Shown here: piece after piece, positions 1 to 7,632 of the stretch
Numbering within the stretch: position 1 is the stretch's first letter
How the letters are laid out: each line of letters opens with the position of its first letter
Made by a program: the position numbers and the translations under genes
DNA from: an uncultured Planktomarina sp.
GTDB taxonomy: Bacteria > Pseudomonadota > Alphaproteobacteria > Rhodobacterales > Rhodobacteraceae
NCBI GenBank assembly: GCA_943788425.1
Contig: CALSQF010000004.1
Coordinates: 310,001 to 374,000 of the forward strand
Direction of reading: 5' to 3'
DNA: 64,000 bases
The notes under the pieces: model-generated
Database searches by the model: none
Told to the model about the DNA's origin: nothing
What the model saw: only the letters and a program-made list of their open reading frames with translations

Positions 1-209
1 GCCTCCTTTGCGATGCCTGATAAGCTCATTTCTCATGCCTTAGACGCTGATACGGTGCTGTGTTATTGAGACTGTAATGAAATGGCGGCGCGAGATGAAG
101 AGCGGGTTTGAGTCTTAAGCCGCAAGGCGCTTATGTGTGATGTCGCGCCTGCCGCGTTGTGCACCCTAGCCGATGTGGCATAGTATTGCCTAACAGAGCC
201 TCATGGCTG
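1..209. other. Non-coding edge region
   Basis: No reading frame with a convincing start or family resemblance is visible here. The stretch lies downstream of the minus-strand glutathione peroxidase gene and could hold its terminator, but I see no hairpin followed by a T run. Confidence 0.4.
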
Positions 210-791
210 CTAGCGGTGCTTGTCCAGCTCCGCGTCTATCGCATGCGTTAATTTTTGCGACAGGGGCCGGGTTGAGGCGCCCCAGGTTGCCAACACCTGG
301 CCGTTACTGCCTATCAAAATTTTGTTAAAATTCCATCTGGGCGTGAATCCACTTTGCGCTCGCACTGCTTTAAAGAAGGGATGCGCTTGAGCGCCTGTGA
401 CCGCCAGCGTCTCACTCATTGGCATATCAATGTCGTAATTCAAGGCGCAAAAGCTTTTGATCTCCGCGTTGCTATCAAACTCCTGGTTAAAGTCATCTGA
501 TGGGATGGCAATTATTCCAAAGCCAGAGTCGCGGTAAGTATCATAGAGTTTTTGCAAATCGGCATATTGTTTGGTGAAGGCGCATTGTGACGCGGTGTTC
601 ACCACTAGATAGGGTTTTCCTTGCCACTGCTTCGTATCTATACGCCCGCCATAAATTGAGGGGAAGCTATGTGTCCCGAGCTCGCTACTGCGGCACAACT
701 GCGGCAAAAAGGCGGTAATAGCTGCCGTTATGACAAGTATTGATGCCCACAATATTCGTGTCTGTGTATGTGTCATACAGAACTTACGCAT
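210..791 (-). CDS. Glutathione peroxidase family protein, exported or membrane-anchored
   Basis: Thiol peroxidase of the glutathione peroxidase family, which reduces hydroperoxides with a thiol or thioredoxin donor. The catalytic cysteine lies in NTASQCAFT (Cys near residue 70, family form NVASKCGFT), and the WNFNK motif near residue 153 supplies the active-site Trp and Asn. The family Gln motif (FPCNQF) reads IPSDDF here, a substitution I believe occurs in other bacterial members. The N-terminus has a hydrophobic segment (about residues 13-30), so the protein is probably secreted or anchored in the periplasm. The ATG at 791 is used; a second ATG at 776 begins closer to the hydrophobic segment and is an equally possible start, since neither has a clear Shine-Dalgarno sequence. 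The small secreted protein gene follows upstream on the same strand, 22 bases away. Confidence 0.85.
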   Translation of the reverse strand: MRKFCMTHTQTRILWASILVITAAITAFLPQLCRSSELGTHSFPSIYGGRIDTKQWQGKPYLVVNTASQCAFTKQYADLQKLYDTYRDSGFGIIAIPSDDFNQEFDSNAEIKSFCALNYDIDMPMSETLAVTGAQAHPFFKAVRAQSGFTPRWNFNKILIGSNGQVLATWGASTRPLSQKLTHAIDAELDKHR

Positions 792-813
792 CAAACACAG
801 TTTTAGATCAGTC

Positions 814-975
814 TTACGCGAGACCGACGCAAGATTTTGCCTGCGGATCCCAGGTTGTTCCAGGCAGGCAGAGGGTCTGAGGGTCAGTGCCGCGATCTGG
901 GCAGCTTGGGGCTCCCTGAGCGAGGCCGGGATTGGCGCAAAACATGATCAAAAGCGATGTTAGAATGGGCTTCAT
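814..975 (-). CDS. Small secreted cysteine-containing protein
   Basis: A 53-residue protein with a typical signal peptide (MKPILTSLLIMFCANPGLAQG) followed by about 30 mature residues. The mature part contains three cysteines in the pattern CPDRGTDPQTLCLPGTTWD...C, which could form disulfides. The ATG at 975 is preceded by GGAGAC at a good distance, so longer frames starting at 1026 are less likely. I do not recognise the family beyond a general likeness to short chitin-binding-like or adhesin-like exported peptides. It sits between the peroxidase and channel genes on the same strand. Confidence 0.55.
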   Translation of the reverse strand: MKPILTSLLIMFCANPGLAQGAPSCPDRGTDPQTLCLPGTTWDPQAKSCVGLA

Positions 976-1035
976 CGTTTGTGTCTCCAGATTACATGAG
1001 GCCTTGGCCCCGTGAAGGCTCATCATAGGGCAGGG

Positions 1036-1962
1036 CTATTTTTTTGCGCGCATGTTTTGTACCTGATGGATAAGCGCATCAGCTCTACGCTTGGTCATGC
1101 CAAATTGTTTGCGCAGCCGCTCAAGGTCCGCTTTTTCCGTGTGGTCTAAAATTCCATCTAAAAGTGCTTTGCGCACCTGATCTTCAAAAATAATATTCCG
1201 CCGTTCCAATTGTGAATTGAACGATGAGGCGACAATACCCGTGATCAAAGCCACCACAATCACCCCTAAAATTGCGGATCCAACAGCGATGAGTTTGCCC
1301 GCTACCGTAATGGGCGTGATGTCGCCATAGCCAACGGTGGTAAGCGTAATCAGCGCCCAATACATGGAATCCGGAATTGACTGAAAGCCGGTTGGATGGG
1401 TTCTATATTCAGCAAAATACATTAATGTCGACGAGAGGATGAACAGGATCGCGAATAGATAACTGGCGGCATAAAACGAACGCCTTTCCTCATTAATCGC
1501 CTCAAACAAATCTTCCATAGCCGAGTTGTAATGTGATAATTTCAAAATGCGGAGCAACCGCAAAGCGCGCAAAATTCGCAGATCTAAATAAGGGAAGAAC
1601 GCGCGTAGATAGAAGGGCAAAATGGACAATAGATCCACGAGGCCACTGAAGCTAAGCATGTACTTGGCGCGTGCTTTGCAGGCGTCAGCAAAGTTACATG
1701 GGCCAGAGATTTTGCTAGGCGCGACCCAAACGCGGCACAGGTACTCGACCGTAAAGATCCCCACGCTGATGATTTCAATCCATGTAAACAATGTTTTATA
1801 TTCGGCGTAGATATGCGTCACGGATTCCAAGGTAATGGAGATGATGTTTGCGATAACCAATGCCGTGAGGAACAAGTCGATTCTTCGGCTGACCCTGTCG
1901 CCCACATCTGCCCGCTCTAAAATCTGATTGAGCCGGTTTTGCACCTCTTGGTATTTTGACAT
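1036..1962 (-). CDS. Voltage-gated-type potassium channel (ion transport family)
   Basis: Inner-membrane six-helix ion channel of 308 residues. The potassium selectivity filter TVGYGD is at residues 209-214, between the pore helix and a glycine- and valine-rich S6 helix. An arginine-rich S4-like segment (LDLRILRALRLLRILKL, about residues 126-142) suggests voltage sensing. No cyclic-nucleotide-binding domain follows. Instead there is a short charged C-terminal tail (about residues 245-308) with a helical KADLERLRKQFG stretch, perhaps for tetramer assembly. The ATG at 1962 has an AGGGGG Shine-Dalgarno sequence; the GTG at 1968 is too close to it. The likely role is control of membrane potential or potassium balance. 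Confidence 0.88.
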   Translation of the reverse strand: MSKYQEVQNRLNQILERADVGDRVSRRIDLFLTALVIANIISITLESVTHIYAEYKTLFTWIEIISVGIFTVEYLCRVWVAPSKISGPCNFADACKARAKYMLSFSGLVDLLSILPFYLRAFFPYLDLRILRALRLLRILKLSHYNSAMEDLFEAINEERRSFYAASYLFAILFILSSTLMYFAEYRTHPTGFQSIPDSMYWALITLTTVGYGDITPITVAGKLIAVGSAILGVIVVALITGIVASSFNSQLERRNIIFEDQVRKALLDGILDHTEKADLERLRKQFGMTKRRADALIHQVQNMRAKK

Positions 1963-2295
1963 GCACACCCCCTATTTCACATAATGATGCGCTTAGCATG
2001 ATTGCCAAACTGTGCTTTGGCAAGATTATCTGATGAATTTGCCCACGGTTGTCATATGGTATTGGCCAAAAATACGCAGATTTAGACTTGTGAAATGAGC
2101 CAGCCATGAAGGGCTTAGGCCGGCGTTCTGCCTGTTTAACTTTCCCTAATACAGCTCTTGCAGGATTTAGGTGATGCCAAAGCCCCATCGCTAATTGCGT
2201 CGGTAAACGTTGTCCAGGCTTTTGGAATGCTGGGCCAGACCGCAGGTTGCTTTGCATCATAGAACATCAAGAGGAAAAAATGATGGAAAAAAATA
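1963..2295. other. Intergenic region between divergent channel gene and lysis cassette
   Basis: It should carry promoters in both directions. The part next to 2295 is A-rich (GGAAAAAA twice), giving a weak ribosome binding site for the gene at 2296. No gene with family resemblance is seen; a long minus-strand frame across 1796-2260 looks like a shadow. Confidence 0.4.
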
Positions 2296-2571
2296 ATGCA
2301 TAAAGGCGTTGAAAATCTGGCGATCGGAATTTGGGATGACCTTTACCGGGGCCTGCCCGGGCCGGTGAAATCGGTCTTATCGGTGATCATTGTCAGCACC
2401 ACGTTGATGCTTGGGGCGCTGTTTTTCACGACCCAGCTTCTGCCCGGCGCCGACAGTTTGATCCCCACTTTGGTAGATGCGCTGGATCGGCAGATTGAGG
2501 GGCAGAATGTCAAGAATGAGCAGCTTGAAATATTGGCCCGCAAGATGGTGCAAATCGCCAGCTCTCTGTAG
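2296..2571 (+). CDS. Membrane-anchored coiled-coil protein of the lysis cassette; frame continues past an amber codon to 2694
   Basis: The open part encodes 91 residues: one transmembrane helix (about residues 26-48, SVLSVIIVSTTLMLGALFF) and then a charged helix rich in Glu, Gln and Leu. The stop at 2569-2571 is TAG, but the same frame stays open for 40 more codons to a second TAG at 2692-2694. The extension continues the coiled-coil character (QLTEELALSNDRF, then LRRDVTILQEHC) and ends in a Gly/Ser-rich tail. The second stop lies 9 bases before the endolysin ATG and overlaps its GGAGGG ribosome binding site, as expected for a true operon end. The first TAG is therefore probably a CAG-to-TAG nonsense change, or a leaky stop. 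One membrane helix plus a periplasmic coiled coil next to endolysin and holin resembles an i-spanin (Rz-like), but this is inference. Confidence 0.6.
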   Translation: MHKGVENLAIGIWDDLYRGLPGPVKSVLSVIIVSTTLMLGALFFTTQLLPGADSLIPTLVDALDRQIEGQNVKNEQLEILARKMVQIASSL

Positions 2572-2703
2572 CAGCTCACCGAAGAATTGGCGCTATCCAA
2601 TGATAGGTTTCAAAACTCGGTCGATGCGCTGCGCCGCGATGTGACGATTTTGCAAGAGCATTGCCACGGGAGCGGTGGCGGCAGCTATCAGTAGGAGGGC
2701 GAT

Positions 2704-3297
2704 ATGCACGATATTGAAGAAATGACCGCCGAGATTGTTCGGCGCGAAGGCGGGTTTGTGAATGACCCCGATGATCCGGGCGGCGCAACAAAATACGGCG
2801 TCACAATTCGCACTCTGCGCGCCCTGCGGGGCTGCGCAACCGTGGATGATGTCAAAGCCCTGACCGAAGCGGAGGCCATTACGATTTTCAAAGGCCAATA
2901 TTTTGAGCAACCAAAGATCAACCAGCTGCCTGCGCCTTTGCAAGCGTCCGTGTACGATATGCAGGTGAATGCCGGGGCCAATGTGATCAAAATCTTGCAG
3001 CGTCTTGCGGCTGATTTCGGTGTAAAGCTGGCGGTGGATGGGGTGCTGGGTCCGAAGTCAATTGCGGCATTAGACCGGGTGCATAGCAAAGCCGGGGTGC
3101 GGTTTGTCGATGCTTACGGCATCGTGCGGCGCAATTACTATTTTCGAATTGGCGACCGGCGGCCAGCCTCACGAAAATATTGCGTGACCCGGCGCAGTGG
3201 CAAGGGCGATTGGATCACCCGCGCCGAGGAATTTATCAGCGCGCGCTATCATATGAGCCAAAAAGAATTCGATGGGAGGGTTGCGACATGGGTCTAA
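2704..3297 (+). CDS. Holin-associated N-acetylmuramidase (GH108-type endolysin)
   Basis: Peptidoglycan hydrolase of 197 residues. The N-terminal part matches glycoside hydrolase family 108: the catalytic glutamate is in REGGF (Glu15), followed by the conserved DPDDPGGATKYGVT stretch. The C-terminal half matches the associated peptidoglycan-binding region (AVDGVLGPKS, then NYYFRIGDRRPAS). There is no signal peptide, so release needs the holin encoded next door. The ribosome binding site GGAGGG precedes the ATG. The gene overlaps the holin start by 10 bases. In Rhodobacter capsulatus the homologous pair rcc00555/rcc00556 lyses cells to release the gene transfer agent, and lies away from the GTA structural genes, as is the case here. 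Confidence 0.85.
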   Translation: MHDIEEMTAEIVRREGGFVNDPDDPGGATKYGVTIRTLRALRGCATVDDVKALTEAEAITIFKGQYFEQPKINQLPAPLQASVYDMQVNAGANVIKILQRLAADFGVKLAVDGVLGPKSIAALDRVHSKAGVRFVDAYGIVRRNYYFRIGDRRPASRKYCVTRRSGKGDWITRAEEFISARYHMSQKEFDGRVATWV

Positions 3298-3851
3298 TGT
3301 CATGGGTTTTGGGCGGTGGCGCGAAACAGGCCGCAGCAGTAGTGGGTCAGGTGGCCGGGGTTTTCAAACCCAATGCGGGGGCTTTAGAGACGCGCGGTCA
3401 CGCCTATAACCGGGCGGCGCTGGCGCAATATATTGCTGAATTTGCCCATCCGCGCCGGGGCTGGTTTGATAGCTTGGTGGACGGGCTGAACCGCCTGGTG
3501 CGCCCGGCGATCACCTTCGGGTTTTTGGGGATCTTGCCCGCGGTGGTCATTTGGCCGGAGGGAGCTGCCATCGCCTTTGCCGCCCTCGCGCTTTTGCCTG
3601 CGGGCTATTGGGCGCTTGTCACGGTGATTATCGGGTTTTATTTTGGCGGGCGTATGCAGCTCAAAGCGCAAGATTTTCAAAAATCCGTGCGATCAGCCGC
3701 AGATCGTGCCCCAGAGGTCATCGCCAATATTAAACGCCTCCGCACGGCCCTCTCTCCCGATGAGGCCGCTGACGACAGCCCCGAGCTGGCGCATGGCCTG
3801 CCGCAGGCCGAGAACGCCGCTGTGCGTGATTGGGCGCAAGTAAAGGGGTAA
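3288..3851 (+). CDS. Holin, GTA 3TM holin family
   Basis: A 187-residue inner-membrane protein. An N-terminal amphipathic part is followed by hydrophobic helices at about residues 75-90 (ITFGFLGILPAVVIWP) and 93-120 (two segments through GYWALVTVIIGFYFGG), matching the three-helix GTA holin family. It is expected to open the inner membrane so that the cytoplasmic muramidase upstream can reach the wall. The ATG at 3288 has GGAGGG at 3275-3280 and overlaps the end of the endolysin gene by 10 bases, so the two are translationally linked. A longer in-frame upstream extension is only the endolysin tail in another frame. Confidence 0.82.
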   Translation: MGLMSWVLGGGAKQAAAVVGQVAGVFKPNAGALETRGHAYNRAALAQYIAEFAHPRRGWFDSLVDGLNRLVRPAITFGFLGILPAVVIWPEGAAIAFAALALLPAGYWALVTVIIGFYFGGRMQLKAQDFQKSVRSAADRAPEVIANIKRLRTALSPDEAADDSPELAHGLPQAENAAVRDWAQVKG

Positions 3852-3866
3852 GGGGGAGGCCTCTGC

Positions 3867-4178
3867 CTAATTCTGGGGCAAAGCCTGTACATGCAGAAGG
3901 TTTTCACCATCGAGACTGAGCAGGTAAATCTTGCGATCTTGGCCGATAACGATCAATTCATGCGCTGTGCGGCTCACCGAAAGTACCTCGGTTCCTTTTG
4001 GAAGTGCGGTGATTTCGGGGAAAATTGTGACCGGGCTCTGCAAGCGGATGACAAGCACTGCAAAGATCGCTATGAGACCCACAATCATGGTGGCTGTGAG
4101 CGTTGTGACCAGCCGCCTTAAAAAACGCAAATTTGCCGGTTCAGTTGGATTTGCCGGAACCTCAGATTGATCTGCCAT
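3867..4178 (-). CDS. DUF6476 family membrane protein
   Basis: A 103-residue protein with one transmembrane helix (about residues 31-50, TATMIVGLIAIFAVLVIRL) and a short outer domain (VTIFPEITALPKGTEVLSVS, then KIYLLSLDG). The pattern matches the roseobacter DUF6476 family of unknown function. The ATG at 4176-4178 (minus strand) has AAAAGGA upstream, which lies inside the first codons of the divergent rluD gene. Its start codon shares two bases with the rluD start codon, so each gene's translation signals lie in the coding sequence of the other. Confidence 0.75.
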   Translation of the reverse strand: MADQSEVPANPTEPANLRFLRRLVTTLTATMIVGLIAIFAVLVIRLQSPVTIFPEITALPKGTEVLSVSRTAHELIVIGQDRKIYLLSLDGENLLHVQALPQN

Positions 4179-5175
4179 GACTGATGTCCTTTTTACCATT
4201 GGAGAAAACCCTCCACTGCGCCTTGATAAAGCCTTGGCGCGGAATGTGCCAGAGCGGGCGATCAGCCGGTCGCGCCTGTCGCGGATGATCGCGGAAGGTG
4301 CGGTTGAGGTAAATGGCGTTGTGTTGACCGATCAAAAGGCTCGGGTGCAAGCCGGCGATGATATTGTCATCCATGTGCCAGAAGCAGTGGAAAGTCACAT
4401 GCTGCCGGAAGACATTCCGCTCGAGGTTATGTTTGAAGATGACGACTTGATTGTGGTCAACAAGCCGGCCGGCATGGTTGTGCACCCAGCACCAGGAACG
4501 CCTTCGGGAACATTGGTTAATGCGCTTTTGGCCCATTGCGGCGAAAATCTCTCTGGTGTGGGTGGGATGAAACGCCCTGGGATTGTGCACCGGATTGATA
4601 AAGACACCAGTGGGCTATTGGTGGTGGCCAAATCGGATGCGGCCCATCAAGGCTTAGCGGATCAATTTCTGGATCACAGCATCGAGCGCCTTTATGCCGC
4701 GGTGTGTTTTGGCGTGCCCTCGGCAGGCGATCCGCGGCTTATGGGCCTCGCAGGCACGTCGTTTGAAGCGGGCAATCAGCTCAAAATCACAACCCAATTA
4801 GCCCGCCACAAGACCGATCGGCAACGCCAAGCGGTCGTGCTGCAAAACGGTAAACATGCCGTGACCCGTGTGCGGGTGATGCAAGAATTAGCTGGCGGCG
4901 CCGCCGCGGTGGTTGAATGTAAATTGGAGACCGGCCGTACCCATCAAATTCGGGTGCATATGTCCTACGCTGGCCATGCTTTGCTTGGGGATCAAACCTA
5001 TAGCCGTAAACGCAAATTGGCTGGCGTCTACACTGAGCAGGTCGCTGCCTTCCCAAGGCAGGCGCTACATGCGGGGCTTTTGGGTTTTAAACATCCAATC
5101 ACGGGCCGGGCGCTCCGTTTTACGAGCCTATTGCCGGCGGATATACAAGATTTGATTGGTCTTTTAAGCGCATAG
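4177..5175 (+). CDS. rluD: RluA-family 23S rRNA pseudouridine synthase (RluD-like)
   Basis: Converts specific uridines of 23S rRNA (helix 69 sites in E. coli RluD) to pseudouridine. The N-terminus holds an S4 RNA-binding domain (about residues 14-70, RLDKALARNVPE, then RSRLSRMIAEGAVEVNG). The catalytic motif HRIDKDTSG is at residues 138-146 with Asp141 as the nucleophile. ETGRTHQIRVHMSYAGHALLGD, the usual late motif, is also present. At 332 residues the length is normal. There is no clear Shine-Dalgarno sequence before the ATG at 4177. The order rluD then rpoH is common in this group. RluC-type specificity cannot be excluded from sequence alone. Confidence 0.88.
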   Translation: MTDVLFTIGENPPLRLDKALARNVPERAISRSRLSRMIAEGAVEVNGVVLTDQKARVQAGDDIVIHVPEAVESHMLPEDIPLEVMFEDDDLIVVNKPAGMVVHPAPGTPSGTLVNALLAHCGENLSGVGGMKRPGIVHRIDKDTSGLLVVAKSDAAHQGLADQFLDHSIERLYAAVCFGVPSAGDPRLMGLAGTSFEAGNQLKITTQLARHKTDRQRQAVVLQNGKHAVTRVRVMQELAGGAAAVVECKLETGRTHQIRVHMSYAGHALLGDQTYSRKRKLAGVYTEQVAAFPRQALHAGLLGFKHPITGRALRFTSLLPADIQDLIGLLSA

Positions 5176-5228
5176 GCGCCGGGGTGCGCCCCATCTGTTG
5201 CCGAAAATAATTATTAATTTCTCGCCCT

Positions 5229-5260
5229 CTTGAAACAGGACGAAGGCGCACGCATATCTA
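5229..5260 (+). promoter_or_regulatory. Candidate promoter of rpoH
   Basis: CTTGAAA at 5229-5235 is followed about 17-18 bases later by CATATCTA (5253-5260). The CTTG start resembles heat-shock (sigma-32) -35 boxes, and TTGAAA also fits a housekeeping -35 box. The rpoH ATG lies about 40 bases downstream of the -10 element. This is pattern reading only. Confidence 0.35.
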
Positions 5261-5301
5261 TGTTACGCCCATATACATGAGATGGAACATGAGGGAGCAC
5301 G

Positions 5302-6198
5302 ATGGCAAATTACGCAAATTTACCTGCACCAACACCGGATGGGGGATTGAGCCGCTATATGCAGGATATCCGCAAATTTCCGATGCTAGAGCCGGAAGAG
5401 GAGTATATGCTGGCCAAGGCTTGGGTGGAGCGGCAAGACAATGGCGCAGCGCATAAATTGGTGACCAGTCACCTGCGTTTGGCGGCTAAAATCGCCATGG
5501 GCTATCGCGGTTATGGGCTGCCCCAGGCCGAGGTCATCTCGGAGGCCAATGTCGGCTTGATGCAGGCCGTTAAGAAGTTTGACCCGGAAAAAGGTTTCCG
5601 TTTGGCCACATATGCGATGTGGTGGATCCGGGCGAGTATTCAGGAATATATATTGCGCTCTTGGTCCTTGGTTAAAATGGGAACCACCTCCGGACAAAAG
5701 AAGCTGTTTTTCAATCTTCGCAAAGCAAAATCGCGGATTGGTGCTTATAATGATGGGGACCTGCGGCCCGAACAGGTCGCCAGCATTGCGACCGATCTTG
5801 GCGTGACTGAAACCGAAGTGCAATCGATGAATCGCCGGATGTCTGGGGGCGACGCCTCTTTGAACGTGATGGTTGGCAGAGATGGCGAAAGCGCGACACA
5901 GTGGCAAGATTGGCTGCAAGATGAGGATGCCGATCAAGCGGGTGACTATGAGAGCAATGATGAGATATCTGTGCGCCGTGACATGTTGGCTGAGGCAATG
6001 GGCGTTTTGAACGACCGTGAAAAAGACATTATCGCCCAACGCCGCTTGCAAGATCAGCCGGTGACCTTGGAGGAGCTGTCAAACCAATATAGCGTGAGCC
6101 GCGAACGGATCCGCCAGATTGAAGTGCGGGCGTTTGAAAAACTGCAAAGCCGTATGCGTGAATTGGCGCAAGAAAAGGGCCTGCTACGCGACCCGTGA
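5302..6198 (+). CDS. rpoH: RNA polymerase sigma factor RpoH (sigma-32)
   Basis: Alternative sigma factor of 298 residues that directs RNA polymerase to heat-shock promoters. The RpoH box QKKLFFNLRK is at residues 132-141, which separates it from RpoD. Region 2 includes the melting and -10 contact segment GFRLATYAMWWIRASIQEYI (residues 98-117), and region 4 has the helix-turn-helix VTLEELSNQYSVSRERIRQIE near residue 255. The ATG has GGGAG at a good distance. Roseobacters often carry two rpoH genes; the place next to rluD suggests the RpoHI type, which is inference. Confidence 0.95.
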   Translation: MANYANLPAPTPDGGLSRYMQDIRKFPMLEPEEEYMLAKAWVERQDNGAAHKLVTSHLRLAAKIAMGYRGYGLPQAEVISEANVGLMQAVKKFDPEKGFRLATYAMWWIRASIQEYILRSWSLVKMGTTSGQKKLFFNLRKAKSRIGAYNDGDLRPEQVASIATDLGVTETEVQSMNRRMSGGDASLNVMVGRDGESATQWQDWLQDEDADQAGDYESNDEISVRRDMLAEAMGVLNDREKDIIAQRRLQDQPVTLEELSNQYSVSRERIRQIEVRAFEKLQSRMRELAQEKGLLRDP

Positions 6199-6290
6199 TG
6201 CCAAGCCGTGCGTCTTGCCCTACCATTTTCTCTGGCAGGGCTGCCCTTCTCGCGTTATCCTAGAGAGAGATGGTAAGACTGGAGGCACGC

Positions 6291-7265
6291 ATGACACATA
6301 TCCGCTGGGGCATTCTTGGGGCGTCAAAATTTGCGCGCGAGCATATGGGTCCGGCCATTCATTCAGCCAAAGGGGCGGTTTTATCGGCTGTCGCCAGTCG
6401 CACCCCAGACAGCGTTGCCCCATTTCAGGAGTTTGCAGCCGGATGCCGCGCGATTAATGGCTATGACACTCTGATCGAGGATCCAAATATTGATGCGGTC
6501 TATATCCCCTTGCCGCATCATATGCATGTGGAGTGGACGGTGAAGGCGCTCAATGCTGGCAAACATGTATTGGCAGAAAAACCCATTGCGATGCAGGCTG
6601 CAGAGTTTGACACGTTAATCGCGGCCCGTGATGCCACCGGACTGTTAGCGGCTGAAGCCTATATGATCGTGCATCACCCACAATGGCAGCGCGCGCGGCA
6701 AATGGTGGTTGATGGCGCGATTGGCCGGGTTGTGCATATCACTGGAGCCTTTTCCTATGACAATTCCGACGATCCGCAAAATATCCGTAATCAAGCGGCC
6801 ATGGGCGGTGGTGGGCTGCGCGATATTGGGGTCTATGTGTTGGGGTCGGCGCGTTATGTCATGCGGGCGGAGCTGGAGAATATTTTCGCCAAAATTCGTT
6901 TGGAAAGCGGGTTTGACACATTTGCCTTCATGCAGGGCAATATGGGAGAGGCGACCTATTCGGCCTATGTCTCCACGCGCATGCATCCGCATCAAGAAAT
7001 GGTGTTTCATGGATCTGAAGGGGTTTTGCGCCTAACCGCGCCATTCAATGCCAATATTTTTGGCGAGGCGCGCATTGAATTACACCAGCCAAATCTAGGC
7101 CTGTGGGTTGAGAAATTCCCTGCTGCGAACCATTATGTGCAGCAAGTGGAAGCCTTTGGGCACAGCATCCGCACCGGTGCGGCCTTTCCTTGGACACTCG
7201 AGCAGGCGCGCGGAACCCAAGAAGCGATTGACAAGATATTGGCGATTGGCACAGAGTTGCCATAA
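6291..7265 (+). CDS. Gfo/Idh/MocA family oxidoreductase
   Basis: NAD(P)-dependent dehydrogenase of 324 residues acting on an unknown sugar-like or polyol substrate. The Rossmann fold starts at WGILGASKFAREH (about residues 5-17). The family lysine motif EKPIA is near residue 92, and the C-terminal GFO/IDH domain follows with GGGGLRDIGVYVLG. The ATG at 6291 has GGAGG at 6281-6285; an upstream in-frame start at 6270 lacks one. It stands alone between rpoH and the DUF4389 gene. The substrate cannot be named from context. Confidence 0.87.
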   Translation: MTHIRWGILGASKFAREHMGPAIHSAKGAVLSAVASRTPDSVAPFQEFAAGCRAINGYDTLIEDPNIDAVYIPLPHHMHVEWTVKALNAGKHVLAEKPIAMQAAEFDTLIAARDATGLLAAEAYMIVHHPQWQRARQMVVDGAIGRVVHITGAFSYDNSDDPQNIRNQAAMGGGGLRDIGVYVLGSARYVMRAELENIFAKIRLESGFDTFAFMQGNMGEATYSAYVSTRMHPHQEMVFHGSEGVLRLTAPFNANIFGEARIELHQPNLGLWVEKFPAANHYVQQVEAFGHSIRTGAAFPWTLEQARGTQEAIDKILAIGTELP

Positions 7266-7401
7266 TTTTAAAGCGACAGTCTTCTGAAATAATTAGACGT
7301 TCAAATTGATTTAAAAAGGTGTTTCAACGATGAGCAGGCCAAAGGCTGAAGGTGAATTTTCCCTCAATGAACCCCGAAAGGGCAAAGCGTAAGAAAGCCT
7401 T

Positions 7402-7632
7402 GTGATGCGGCTGCTTTGGATGGTCTTCATTTCCGTTATGTTGAGCCTCGCGCAAACGGTTCTCACCGTTGTCACGATCATCCAGTTTATCATCATGCTG
7501 GTCTCTGGACGGCAGCCCAATGAGCGTTTGGCTGATTTTGGCACGACTTTGGAGATTTGGATTACCAAAGCCGCCCGCTATCAAACAGCTGCCAGCGAAA
7601 TGCGCCCTTGGCAATGGAGTGAGTTGGATTAA
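7402..7632 (+). CDS. DUF4389 membrane protein, frame interrupted by TAA near its 5' end
   Basis: A 76-residue protein with one long hydrophobic stretch (WMVFISVMLSLAQTVLTVVT, continuing IIQFIIMLVSG) and the DUF4389 tail pattern NERLADFGTTLEIWITKAARYQT...RPWQW. The same frame opens earlier at an ATG at 7330, which has AAAGGTG upstream, gives 20 codons and then meets TAA at 7390-7392. DUF4389 relatives normally have a polar N-terminal lead of about that length, so the gene has probably suffered a nonsense change. Translation may restart at the GTG at 7402 or the ATG at 7405, leaving the membrane part intact. Its TAA stop interlocks with the stop of the convergent pepF gene in the sequence TTAA. 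Confidence 0.6.
   Translation: MMRLLWMVFISVMLSLAQTVLTVVTIIQFIIMLVSGRQPNERLADFGTTLEIWITKAARYQTAASEMRPWQWSELD

Noticed and set aside
1796-2260. 154-codon minus-strand frame upstream of the channel gene
   Set aside because: It overlaps the start of the channel gene in another frame, has no ribosome binding site and no recognisable motif.
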